From: Aplidium turbinatum
Taxonomy: Eukaryota; Chordata; Ascidiacea; Aplousobranchia; Polyclinidae
Assembly: GCA_918807975.1 (NCBI GenBank)
Contig: OU964921.1
Location: forward strand, 37,722,498-37,786,497
Length of the DNA: 64,000 nt
Direction: 5' to 3'
Position 1 is the first letter of the stretch. Each line of letters opens with the position of its first letter. Shown in pieces: positions 12,706-23,419 of this stretch. The translations under genes and the position numbers were made by a program. The notes under the pieces were generated by a model. That model was not told the origin of the DNA, searched no databases, and saw nothing but the letters and a program-made list of their open reading frames with translations.

Positions 12706-13763
12706 TTAAACTGTCCCGATGCTTAGTAAGGCTAATCTATTCAATCTTTCCTCGCCGATATTGTTTCTCAGCCAGATTTTCAACGACCGAAGAGATGAAA
12801 AGCTTCTTTCGGCTGATACTACGCTGACTGGCAAGGTTAACAGTATTTTTATAAGAGAGTGTACGATTATGTACATATCTTCATCGCACTGTTGTAAAGC
12901 TTCTTGTGCAGTCATCGGTAAGACTGCAACAGTCGCCGGAACAGTCATATTTGCCCACTTCTCCTTCCATAGTTGAATCTCTGAACATAGAGCAGATTCC
13001 ACTGATTCCACACTATATATATGACATAACAAGCCGTTGTAGGCATTGCAAATGACTTTTGTCAATGCTATCGGGTCGTTACTTAAGCAATTTCGTGGTA
13101 GCAATGACGTCAGGTCCAGGTGACAAGATGCTAAAGTCTCAGCTGAAAATCTTGTTTCCAAGTCAAGTATGAAGGAATCCAACATTGGAATATAGATCGG
13201 CCTTTTGTAGTAGGAGCCTAATGTCCAAGTTTGACAAAACTTGGGATGCTTTTTGGAATAAGCTGCAGAATTCATCATCACAATTTTCACGGCGGGCTTT
13301 AAGAATGCTTTTTAAATTTCTGACAAGTGTTGTAGCTGCAGATAAATCAGACTCTTTTTCTAAAACAACCTGCTAAGTGGTAGACTCAACATAAACACAG
13401 ATAGTTGACAAAAGAGTGTGATGATGAACTCCACATTTCGTATGGATGAAATCATAGCCTACTTTTAGCTTGAGAAGCACTTTTTGTTTCATTTCAGTTC
13501 GAAATGTATTCAAGGCCTTCAATTATCTTCCGCAACTGGTCAAGAAATTGAGCCAATGATTCTATTCTTTCAACCCACCTGGTTTCGCACATGCTCCGCA
13601 ATTGAGCTTTAATCACATTTAAAAGAACATGATTTCGCTTAAGCGTTAAAGAAGGACACGACTTCTTTAATTGTTCCAATTGTATTACGGACACTGGAAA
13701 CTGATGACGTCTTGGACATAGACAAATTAAGCGCATGGTTGAAGCAGAGGCACCTGGATGCAT
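12706..13763 (-). pseudogene. hAT transposase fragments (P52rIPK/ZMYM1-like)
   Basis: Two - strand blocks. 13763-13494 contains CETRWVERIESL, the conserved ETRW(V)ER stretch of hAT transposases. 13290-12706 ends in the hAT dimerisation motif: PVSVVSAERSFSSLRSLKIW followed by RLNRLALLSI. The N-terminal zinc finger and the catalytic aspartates are not seen, and the blocks are in different frames, so this is a truncated, inactive gene. It belongs to the CAGGGGCGG hAT that surrounds it. Confidence 0.8.
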
Positions 13764-14072
13764 GGATTATTATAGCCTAACTTAGCCTAACCTAATCTTT
13801 GAACATGGCAAAAGACTTATTCAGCATTGTTTTCGATATGTTGTTTTCCAAATCGTATACATATAAATGAAAAATAAAGCTACTTTCTTAGGTTTTAGGG
13901 GGGGCGATCGCCCCAATCGCCCCCCTCTGGATCCGCCCCTGTCTGCAAGTATGCAAAACTACCAGGAATAACCTATCAAAAGGCTTTGTCAGTCCGAGGA
14001 TAAAGATTCAAAACCAACCAACTTTATTGTATTGTATTATTATGTTAAATGCTGTGTAGTTTCTAGGATGTA

Positions 14073-15035
14073 GGGGAAAGCCGTGTATTATGAACCCCCT
14101 AACAATGAACGTTCCTAATTTCACAACTTCAATGAAAAGATGGACAATATTTACACAACAGCAAGCTAACATGCATACCTATTCCCCATCAATACATTAG
14201 TATGTGATATTTTGCAATAAAAAAGTTATTTCAATTTTATTAATTTACCAAAAGAGTTCATATTACACAACCCTCTGTGTAATATGAACCCCTGTGATGT
14301 GTGATATGAACCGCTTTGAATCATTGCTGAATAGAGGTGGATTGACTACACAAAACTGCACTAAAGCAAGCCACATTACATGTGCAGCATAACAAAATTT
14401 ATTACCATAAGGTTTTCAAATAATTTACACCAATTTTAGTAAACATGCACTACTTTTTAAATGTAAGCATTAATTTCACAAAAAGATAAGCAACATTAAT
14501 CGAATGACGTGCACTGCATTGAAAATGCTGGTAAAATTGAAGTCTGAACCCCAGTTTACAGAACCCAGAACCACCCCAGTTTACAAAAATTCATTACACC
14601 ATCATAAAGCACTTGGTAATATGAACCTGGGTTCATATTACACATTCAACTAGGGTTCATGTTACACACTTGTGGTGATTCCAGTTAAAATGCTGATAAT
14701 CAACTAAATAATGCATATTTTAAACAAAACTTGTTGTGATTTCCATCATCAAGTTTATTTAAAGGTATATTAATCAAAAAATTTCAAGTCCATTGATACA
14801 CTGATAAAAAAAACAACAATTTCTCCATCTGCAAAATAGTATCACACCAGCTTTAAACCTTCATACCCCCAAAACTTCAGCAACACGCCAACTTTCAACA
14901 AGAACATTTCCGGTCGAATGACCAGTAAACTTACTTAATTCAAGCTGTTAAAAGTCAAACATTTTTATTGCCACGTTTTCTGAAAACAACAGGGGGTTCA
15001 TAATACACAGCAGTTCATATTACACGGCTTTCCCA
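14073..15035. mobile_element. Mariner-like MITE built from repeats of a TTCATATTACAC motif
   Basis: The ends GGGGAAAGCCGTG and CACGGCTTTCCC are inverted and flanked by TA (14071-14072, 15036-15037), as in Tc1/mariner-type insertions. The interior carries many scattered copies, in both orientations, of TGTAATATGAACC or its complement. No transposase reading frame is present, so it is non-autonomous. Confidence 0.8.
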
Positions 15036-15257
15036 TATTTGTCTAAGACTATGTTGTTGACTACTTCGGACTTTTTAGTCTAAATTTATTGACATCATTG
15101 CATTGATATAAGTTGATAAGAAGTTATTTTAGATTAACTTCATGCAGTACAAATTTCTAATTTTAAAGTTTGTTTTAACATTTCAGCATTGATGTAAACA
15201 TGAAATCGCTCTAAACAGCACGTAAACTGGAAATTTTGAAGAACACCTGGCAACACT

Positions 15258-15263
15258 TTTATT
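15258..15263 (-). promoter_or_regulatory. Poly(A) signal AATAAA of the glycosyltransferase gene
   Basis: AATAAA on the - strand, about 50 bases beyond the stop codon at 15313. Confidence 0.6.
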
Positions 15264-15312
15264 CAAAGCACCTTTAGATCATTTTGCATTCCGCAATACT
15301 TGAAATTCCTTC

Positions 15313-18300
15313 TCAAGTGTCATCTTGGATGTATTTGGTAACCCAACACCAATTTTGTAGTTCTTCAAAAATGCGCCATTTATTTGCTTGCTTCATGCAT
15401 GCGCTCATATGTTGCCTATCTGCAGTCTTAAGAAGATCAAAAAGATCATCCCACGAGTCAAAGTATTTAATACATGGCCACCGATAGATATCTGCAAACG
15501 AAATCCAAAATTTTACATCATCTGCAACCTTTTCTCCATTGGTATCCATTCGGACATTTGGATCAAATTCGTACGGCGCGTCTACGTGTTTAGATGGATG
15601 CATTGCGTCAGTCATCCATTTACAATATGGGTCATAAGTTGCTGTTCTGTCATTTATCATGGCTTTGGAAAACTCAACGGTCGGTGCAAACATCGGAATA
15701 TTCATAGCATACTGCTCAACAGATTTTCCATTTGTTATAGAATAAGGAATGATAACAACACCAGCGTACTTTGTTAAATCAAAAAGTTCGTATCTTCCTT
15801 CGTGATTAGGTTTAACTAATTTAAATTCTCTGTGTCGTGGTGGTACCGCGTCGCCGTTTAGTAAAAACTCATCCCGTTGTTGCGACCACGTTAAGCCGTC
15901 AACTGCCGATATTAAAGTTGCCGGAAGAAAAATTGGGTTGAAACCTGTGTAGTGACGAATGTATTCCAAGTGATACAGAGTGTTGGCTCCTATAACATGA
16001 TGTAAGGTAGAGTTCAGAGCCAGCTCACGAAGATGGTCAAACAAGAGTTGTGACGTTTCCTTGGTGCATCTGCATTGATCTGCAACATGCCACAATGCAA
16101 GTATAAGTGGCTTATGAAGGTGCATCCATCTTTCCCACATTGATGCTTCAAATCCAAAAATCAAAGCATCTACACCATGAAAATCAGCGTCTTTGACCAT
16201 GAACTCACTTTTCCATTTGCAATCTCTTCTTTGTTTGGAAACTACTTTGCCAGGACACTCTTTGAAAGGATAATTATAGTTAATTGTTGCTCCATTATTA
16301 ATGTTTTTGTAATTACACAAAAATACTTCGTGATTCGTGGAAGAAATCTTATTTAATCTCTTTTCGAGCAATGTTGCTGCACTTGCCATTGCAGTATCGT
16401 GGTAGGACATATCGTACAATCGAAGACTCTTGTTGACAGAGCATGTCCATGTTGGGGGATCGGTATATTGCCAGTCAAGTTGCATCCAACAAAACGGTTC
16501 TTTCAAGCACATGAATGGTCGAGATAGCAACTGGTCACGTGATGATGGTGGGTAAAGTAAGTAGTCATCGGCGCATGACGACCAAGTGTTGTTTTTTTGG
16601 TAGCAACGTTTATGTGTACTCACCCAAGGATTAAGTTGCTTTTCGTTGGTTCCAAAGATATTATCGCTCGAGTTTGAAGTGACTTTTTTTTGTTGCAGGT
16701 GTTTTGTTCTGTAGCATCTCAGGAAATTTATAATCGATTTGTTTCAACGACCGTATCCATTTATGCGCTAAATGTACATCTTTATCTTTTAACTTAATGA
16801 AATCACGTTCGTATAACTCGATAAATAATTCAAGAAAGCGATTTTCAAAAGATGTTGACACACTTTTCCACATCCACAATGTTCTTACAAGAGCTTCAGT
16901 TTTTTCGTATAATGGCCTTTCGCTCATGTAATCTGCTTGATAATTATGCACATTTCGAATTTGTTTTACAAACGGGCTCACAAATCCAACGCTCATACCA
17001 ACATCATGCATTAAACGCTGCATGATATAACTTCTCCAAATGTCACTGACACGTCCATGCACCGATACTGGAAGGAGAGTTCCCCATAATGCATAATGGA
17101 CGGTTGCTTGTGCATTGTAACTAGAAAACGTCCCGGGACGTAATAACAAGTGAATATCATCATCAAAATACATTGGCAGCTTTCGAGTTAACCGCCATAT
17201 GGCATCCATGTCGGGATCATGATTTGCCAAACTTTGAACGACACCAATCTTCTTAGCAGATATATGAATTTTTTTTGAAGATAAATTCCATGGTACTAAC
17301 ATTTTGAATTTGTGTTAATGGAAATCCACGCGGCCATGCGACATCTGTCAGATTAATAAATGTTGGATATGGATTGAACACTTGAGTGTTGTCAGTCACA
17401 AGCCAATTTTCAGCAGGTAGCCAAGGTACTTCAGATGTCAGTTTATTGTCATCATCAAAATCAAATATGACTGTAGCGCCGTGCATGATGGCATACAAAT
17501 ATCCTACGTTCTTACGGCCAAAGTGGTTCCAAGGGATCTCATCAACGATCTCAAGCTTTCGCATGGCCTTTTGCTTTTCAACTGATAAAAAAACAACATT
17601 AGTTGTTAATTTTTCCAAAGCTTTATGCTTTTTTATAGGTGTTTTTAGGTCAGCAACAATTACCAAACATGTTTCTGACTGATTAGCAACTTTGTAAATA
17701 CTTGTGGTTAGCGCATTTATTGTAGTCACAACGCCCCACCGTTGACACTGCGGGAACAAATTAGTGTTCAGTATTTGTGGAGGCGATTCCTCAAAAACCG
17801 ACTTTGGAAATGAATGTATTTTTTCACCGAGAAACACATGACCAGAAGTTCCAGAAGTGTCACTGTCAGACTTTGGTTTGCAATCGTGTGTATCACTAAG
17901 ATCCTTAAAACTGTTCGTTGTTGACGGGTGATGTTTTATGCAGTTCTGTACAACCTTATGTCTTTTTAAAATGTCTACGTCAGTTTGGCACATTTGTCCG
18001 TTGATGTATATGCTACCTACATATTCCCATTCTATTCTTTCTGTTGGAAATGGCAGCCCTCCTCCCCACTTCTCACATGAAAAAGAGTCGTGTTGCAACA
18101 AGCTTTTTTGTGCCATTGGCCATATGATTTTGTCTAGAAAGCTTGTGGGTCTGTTATCCAAATGCACTTGATTTGACTCATTGTTTAATAAATTGATCAT
18201 ATTCGGGATAGTTCTGGAACACCACATACCTCCCAACATGGAGTTTTTTGAATGGAAAGGGTGATCACGCATGACATGAAACTGCTTTCCAGATTGTATC

Positions 18301-18773
18301 CACTCATCGACAGCTTGTTTTTCGCGCAAGGATAAACGTGAATCAACGTTTCGCGAACAGAAACGCTCTGCGTCTGCGGCCCCTTGAAACCGCCACAACA
18401 TTTGTTTGATTTTTGAGCCTGTCATGTTTAGGAGTTTTACATTATCAGCCTCTAATTTATTAAGAATGTTCATGGGAACAGTATCGTCATAATATACGCG
18501 CATTGTCCATGCAGGGTATATTTCTTTACATAACTTTGCGTTTGCAAGTGCTCCTTCTGTGTACCTTTGGTCAGAACCGTATAACGAGTAGGAAATGATA
18601 CTTGAACCTGTTTTTTGGATCTTTGGTTCTTTCCTGCTCGAGAAATCAACTCTTGAACGTAATTTGACATGCTGTTCGTCGAAGATGCTTCTCGTGTTTG
18701 CATTGATCTCGTCATTGTTTTTCCGATTAGTCCAAATCAAAAAGCCCAACATCATAAATATGCTCACAATGAC
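15313..18773 (-). CDS. Three-part glycosyltransferase-like protein with STELLO/DUF288 core
   Basis: Probable Golgi type II membrane protein. The exon begins at an acceptor (TTTTGTAG) at 18773 with a hydrophobic stretch (VIVSIFMMLGFLIW), so a short 5' exon is missing. Part 1 (18.7-17.9 kb) starts ISYSLYGSDQRYTEGALANA and has FHVMRDHPFHSKNSMLGGMW, a glycosyltransferase-like domain. Part 2 (17.75-16.7 kb) is the STELLO/DUF288 region: WGVVTTINA, CLVIVADLKTP, HFGRKNVGYLYAIMHGA, DFDDDN, GVVQSLANHDPDMDAIWRLT, VHGRVSDIWRSY. Part 3 (16.6-15.3 kb) resembles a GT-B-like retaining domain (VVIIPYSITNGKSVEQYAMNIP). The frame changes twice, both times at an eight-A run (near 17270 and 16684-16691); removing one A from either restores homology. 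Sequencing error, a recent pseudogene, or slippage could each explain this. STELLO proteins act on cellulose synthase in plants; the role in animals is unknown. Confidence 0.8.
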
Positions 18774-18859
18774 CTACAAAACAAAATTTCAATAAATGTA
18801 TTGCTCATCAAATCAACCTTCACTACCATATAAAAGGTTAGACCAGTGTTTTTTTGTTG

Positions 18860-19063
18860 TATCCAGGCTTTCGCCTGCGATTCAAGATTTAGATTAGGCT
18901 AAGTGGACAGGAAGGCAAAGAAGCCAATCTTCGTGACCACCTTTAGGCAAGCATGTGTCTTACCAAAGACACAGCCAAATGACCTTGAGCGGTGTCGAAC
19001 CGGCGCCTTCGAACGTCGTTCCAGGGCTCTCTCCACTCGGCAATGCAGCCGACGTGGTTCCAA
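18860..19063 (-). mobile_element. tRNA-derived SINE
   Basis: Read on the - strand it begins near 19063 with an A-box-like TGCATTGCCGAGTGGAGAGA and a B box CCGGTTCGACACC, resembling a class II (Leu/Ser-type) tRNA. The body then contains GACACATGCTTGCCTAAAGG. The ends are approximate. Confidence 0.7.
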
Positions 19064-20120
19064 TGGTTCATAACCATGTTAAGTTTAAAACACGCTACGA
19101 AAAAGAAAAGTAGCCTATTTGTTGCACCCCGTGGTAGACCAACAATCTTTCACCTTGAATGCAATATGCTGTTGAAACAAACCTTGACCTTTTCATTCCA
19201 AAAAAATTTAAAAAATGGTATTCATAGCTTTTCTGCTTGACTTTTGGCTTCAAAGGAGTGTGGAGAAAAATAGGCAAGTTTGCTTGTTGTGCGTGTCCTT
19301 GGGAAAGGCAATCAAAAATACAATCTTTAAAAATCCACATATTTAGAGTAAAACTTCAATTTTACTTGGAGATTGAATGCAACCTTTAAAGTTAAAATGG
19401 TAAGCCTCTTTTCTCAGTTCATTGCATTATACTTGATAGTGTCTAGGCAGGCTCATTTCCAGAGATACATGTAGCGCGCCACTTTTGTAGCGCGGCTACA
19501 TTTTTGTAGCAACAGCGGGAGAGGCGCTATATTTCTTTAAAAGTAACAATTGCAATTGCGGCTCTACTTTTTCATCAATGTAACGGTACGACGTAGATGT
19601 TACATTTGATTCAATTGTACTTTCCCTATCGGCTACTTGCACCATTGAAAAAAGATTCTTTTCAGATATTTTAGTGTGAAACATTGGCTTCAAAGATCAA
19701 CAAATTGTTTGTTTCTTGGCTTCAAAAGCAATGTGTAACGGTTTTGTAAAAATGTATTTTAAACGAATTTGTTTTTACTGCCATTTCGACCTTGCAAGCT
19801 ACAGAAGGCTACATGAGCAAGTCCGTTAATTTGGGTCTGGCACCAATGTGATGCCTCCTATACATCCAAACATAAACATATCTAGAAAAATAAGAATCCA
19901 AAGAAAAAACAATGAAAATACCATCGAAGAAATAGGTATTTTTTCCCCAAAAGTAGGAGTTGTCTCTAAATCAATAAGATATATAAATATAGTCATAGTG
20001 CAAACGTACTAGGCTACTTATATCTACAAGATAAATGGTGTTTTTGCAAGATTCCAAGCCACCTGAAAACGTTCTGGTCTCCAAAAATCTTTTGGGATCC
20101 TAGTTTAAAAGGTCTAACTT
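19064..20120. other. Intergenic, mostly unrecognised
   Basis: No gene is seen. A segment starting CAGAGATACATGTAGCGCGCC at 19458 resembles the TAGCGC-rich hAT-type end at 48960-49154 and is probably another worn copy. The rest is AT-rich. Confidence 0.5.
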
Positions 20121-20162
20121 CTAAGCCCCTTGTTAACGCTATATAGGCTAGCCTTTTCAGTA

Positions 20163-20440
20163 GAGCCAGGGCCGTTAAGAGGATATTTTGGGCCCGGTAC
20201 TAATCAGATCGTTGGCCCCCAAATCAAAACACGTTTAAAAAAAGCGCACTACATCCAAAAAATACAAGGTGATTTCTTCAAGTTCGCGAGCCCCTTGGAA
20301 AGGCTCTGGGCTTCTAAAATCATTCCAGGTCCGGGTGCAAAAGTACCCCCCGGACCCCTGTCTACGCTACTGAGTAGAGTCGTATTCAGTAGCGTAGATG
20401 ACGGTCCGGGGGGTACTTTTGACACTCAGTAGAGCCTCCA
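20163..20440. repeat. CAGGGCCGTTAAGAGG repeat with inverted end pair
   Basis: It starts CAGGGCCGTTAAGAGGATAT and contains GGGCCCGGTAC. The stretch 20270-20345 recurs at 21227-21320 and, more distantly, at 62840-62940 and 1-50. A fold-back is formed by 20339-20373 and 20386-20420: AAAAGTACCCCCCGGA with its exact complement, and TCTACGCTACTGA with its exact complement. This looks like two element ends joined head to head. Confidence 0.7.
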
Positions 20441-20616
20441 GTTTTACTTCAAGACATAAAGTAGCAAGTAGAAGAGTAGGTGCGCCAGCTACGTTTTTCC
20501 GAATACCTTAGCTGTAACGCGTTGCCTTTCACTAATAAGTTGCCAGTAGCCGGAACCTACTCTTTTGGCATATTGTAGCGTTAGCGAAGAAGCTCTTTTT
20601 CAAGGTAGCGAAGGTG

Positions 20617-21226
20617 CAGGGTTGGAAGTCATTAGTCAAAAAGCAATGACTATTTCACTATTCGATAGTGCCCAAAAAGCAATGACTTTTCGCTATCGAT
20701 ACCGTACTTAAAAAAAGCAATGAATAGCAATTACTAAAAATTGACTGGCCAAAAAACAAGCCCAAAAACAAGCAACCCGCAAACTAAAAAAAAATACAAA
20801 AACTCGAAAAAAAAACAAGCCCAAACTTGCGGGAAAATCGCAAGGTTGGCAACACTGTTATTGTTAACGACTCTCACTGGCATGGTTTTTCTGAACTGTG
20901 TTGCCGAAAAATTTTCCTTAATCCTTTAAAGTTCGAAAACCGGAAGGGGCTAGGTCGGATAGTAATCCGTAAACGAAATCTCGTGAATTCGTTTAGACGA
21001 TGAAGTAAGTGAACAACAAAAAATGATTCAGCAGTTCTCCTAAATATGAAAAATATCGATTAGTGAAAAACGAATAATGATTTCGTTGCTTACATAAAAA
21101 AGCAGTGAATAACGCGCATTCGATATTTATTTTTAAAAGGAATAAGTATAAGCATTCGATATTCAGAAAGCAACGAATAACGCTATCGAATAGTGACAAC
21201 CAATCGTTACGGTACTTCCAACCCTG
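20617..21226. mobile_element. Non-autonomous hAT element, 610 bp
   Basis: The ends CAGGGTTGGAAGT and ACTTCCAACCCTG are inverted, with a perfect 8-bp target duplication CGAAGGTG (20609-20616, 21227-21234). The interior has subterminal repeats around AGCAATGA and GCTATCGA. No coding capacity. It is inserted into the repeat family that starts at 20163. Confidence 0.93.
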
Positions 21227-21359
21227 CGAAGGTGATTTGTTTAAGTTCTCCAGCCCTTTGGAAAGGTTAAAGGTCTTTAAAATCATTTAGGGCCGGGTCC
21301 AAACGTACCTCCTATATGGACATCCTTATCAACGTTGCTGGGTAGGTATAGGGTAGTCT

Positions 21360-22420
21360 ACAGCAGATGAAACAGCAAAGTTGTGGTCATTGGTGCGCAA
21401 ATGCTCGTTTGAAGCAGCCCATTATAGCCTATTTCATGAAAAATACATCACGGTGAATGATCCTATTTAAACCCAGTGACTGAGTTTTAGCAAGTGAAGG
21501 ACAGTAGCTGCTGGTAGACTACCGGTACTGTATAATGAAGAGATGTCTTATCTAGTGGTTGGGAGAACAATGGCGTAGTTGTAATTTATCAAAAAAGCAG
21601 TAAGTCGTTCTTTTATTCTACTTCTAGCAACTATTGGGTTAGCCTACAGTCTTTTTTTTTAAGTTGCAAAATGTGCTTACCAAGATGAAATAACAACCAA
21701 AAACCTTTGACTTCTTGAAATCATATTTTCCAATGTATTTCATATTTACATGTAAAAATTATGCAACGAGGAAAGAGTAGGCTATGCACAATTTTACCTG
21801 TAAAAATACATTTATAACAATGAACGAAGTGCAAAGCAATTAAACCGTTTTCTGCTGTCGTGTTTGCTTTTTTTGCTATTGCGAAAAGTTTGAAACAGTT
21901 GATTTCATTTGGATGCAAACATTTTGTGTTGGTTTCATTTCGCTTAAAATTAATTTTCTTTCTGAAAACTTTGGTTTCGATTTAACCAATAAAAGTTGAA
22001 CAACGGCTCAAAATCCACTGGTACACAAAACTCCAGGCGGTGAAACAGTAGGCTATGAGTCTTTTGTGCATTGGGACATATGGAGTTACGTTTTAATTAT
22101 TGCGACCACCAAGGCTGCTCTGGCTTGGAGCAGTAGTAGCTTATCTGTTAGGATCTCAGGTATGAGTCAAATACACTGAGAAATCTCGGCTCATGTAGGT
22201 GCAATATGTAAGCGTAGCCTACTGCATAACTGTAGACTATCGTACACACCCTAACATCACCAAGCCCGTGCGCTGGGTCAAAAATCAAAATCTTCTTGAG
22301 ATTCCGAATAAGGTTCTTAAACTAGAAGCTAAATTCGCAGAAGCTAAATTCGCAGTTTACTCGTTGACAATTCTCCGCAGCAGCGTTAGCCTATCTGTTA
22401 ACCTGGTTATTGTGATTATT
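21360..22420. other. Gene-free stretch
   Basis: No coding region or mobile-element end that I can support. AT-rich sequence with several GTAGGCTA-type motifs. Confidence 0.5.
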
Positions 22421-22484
22421 GCTGGTAGACAGTGGCGCCGCCAGACCTTCAACAATGGGGGCGCAAAATATTGACAGTGCAAGA

Positions 22485-23259
22485 CAGTAGCGTAGTCAAA
22501 AATTTTGAAAGAGGGGGTATTGACAGCCGGCGGGCGCAGCCCGATGGCGTGTTCGCCGAAGGCGACACTTAGCGGCGGGGGGTCTGGGGGGTCTCCCCCA
22601 GAAAAATTTTGAAAAATTACTTTCAGTTTGGTGCATTCTGAGAGTATTTTCAACAAAATTGTGGGTATAAATATTTCTGTAAAATGGTGCTGTCCGGTGG
22701 CATAGCAAAAGGATAACATTATGTTTTCATCGGCATTTTTCGGAAATAAAGCTAAGTCTCTATGTTTTCTTGTTGCTAATTCCAGACTGAGATATTTGAA
22801 TGTTTGGTATGGGCAAAACTCGCAATTTTAATGCAGTTTCGTTTAAAATTAGGCAAACTTTGTTTTAGAGACATAGGTTGATTGCTTTTTTTGCGAGATT
22901 ATTACAGTTTTATTATTTATCAATTTTCTCCTTGGTTGATTCAAAAAGCGATTTTATTCCGGTAAGTCACTAACTTTTATGCTCTGAAGTCAGCCTAAAG
23001 TTTAGAAAATGTAACGTCATAGAGGTCATACATCTTCATGAGTGTCAAACAAAAAGCTTTGAGATAATGAAGTTACTTTAGGCTATACTTCTGATATATT
23101 CAATTTTTGTATAACGAATAGCTGTTTAGATGTTAATCTAGATCGAACAAGCGATCTCAGTAGTTGCAGATGGCTTGCATCCTTGCACAGTTTGACGAGA
23201 AATTATATCAATTTGAAAGGTTGAAACCCCCGAACCCCCCTCCCTTGGCTACGCCACTG
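22485..23259. mobile_element. Nested hAT-type element, 775 bp
   Basis: The ends CAGTAGCGTAG and CTACGCCACTG are flanked by a perfect 8-bp duplication, GTGCAAGA (22477-22484, 23260-23267). Just inside the left end are two G/C-rich hairpins: CGCCGAAGGCG, then GGGGGGTCTGGGGGGTCTCC with its CCCCCAG arm. The same hairpins occur in the elements at 37811 and 60788. No gene. Confidence 0.92.
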
Positions 23260-23419
23260 GTGCAAGACAGTGGTATATTATTTAATTTCTCTTGTTTTCT
23301 ACCAGGGCTGGAAAAATGTTTAGCTTCTCGGGAATCTGTTTTTTAGAAAAAAAATTTCCCGCGGCTTACAATCACGATAATGAGAACCTTATATTTTACT
23401 GACCTCGGGGGCTGACGTA

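Larger units (their letters stand above)
10095..13941 (-). mobile_element. hAT transposon with TIR CAGGGGCGGATCCAG
   Basis: The terminal inverted repeats are CAGGGGCGGATCCAG at 10095 and CTGGATCCGCCCCTG ending at 13941. The flanking 8-bp duplication TCTGCAAG is perfect. G-rich subterminal sequence (GGGGGGGCGAT) is present at both ends. Without its own passenger (10701-12436) it would be about 2.1 kb. It carries - strand transposase fragments at 12706-13763. The intact target duplication argues for a fairly recent insertion, yet the transposase is already fragmentary, so it was probably mobilised by another copy. Confidence 0.92.
9893..14045 (+). mobile_element. tRNA-derived SINE split by a hAT insertion
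   Basis: The head at 9893-10094 has a good A box (TTAGCTCAATGGTTAGG) and B box (GGTTCGACTCTC), followed by a body containing GAACAAAGCATTTCAGAAC. The tail resumes after the hAT at 13942 and runs into a TATTG-rich end near 14045. The 8-bp duplication TCTGCAAG (10087-10094 and 13942-13949) marks the interruption. A reverse-oriented relative of the body is at 59600-59785. Confidence 0.75.
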
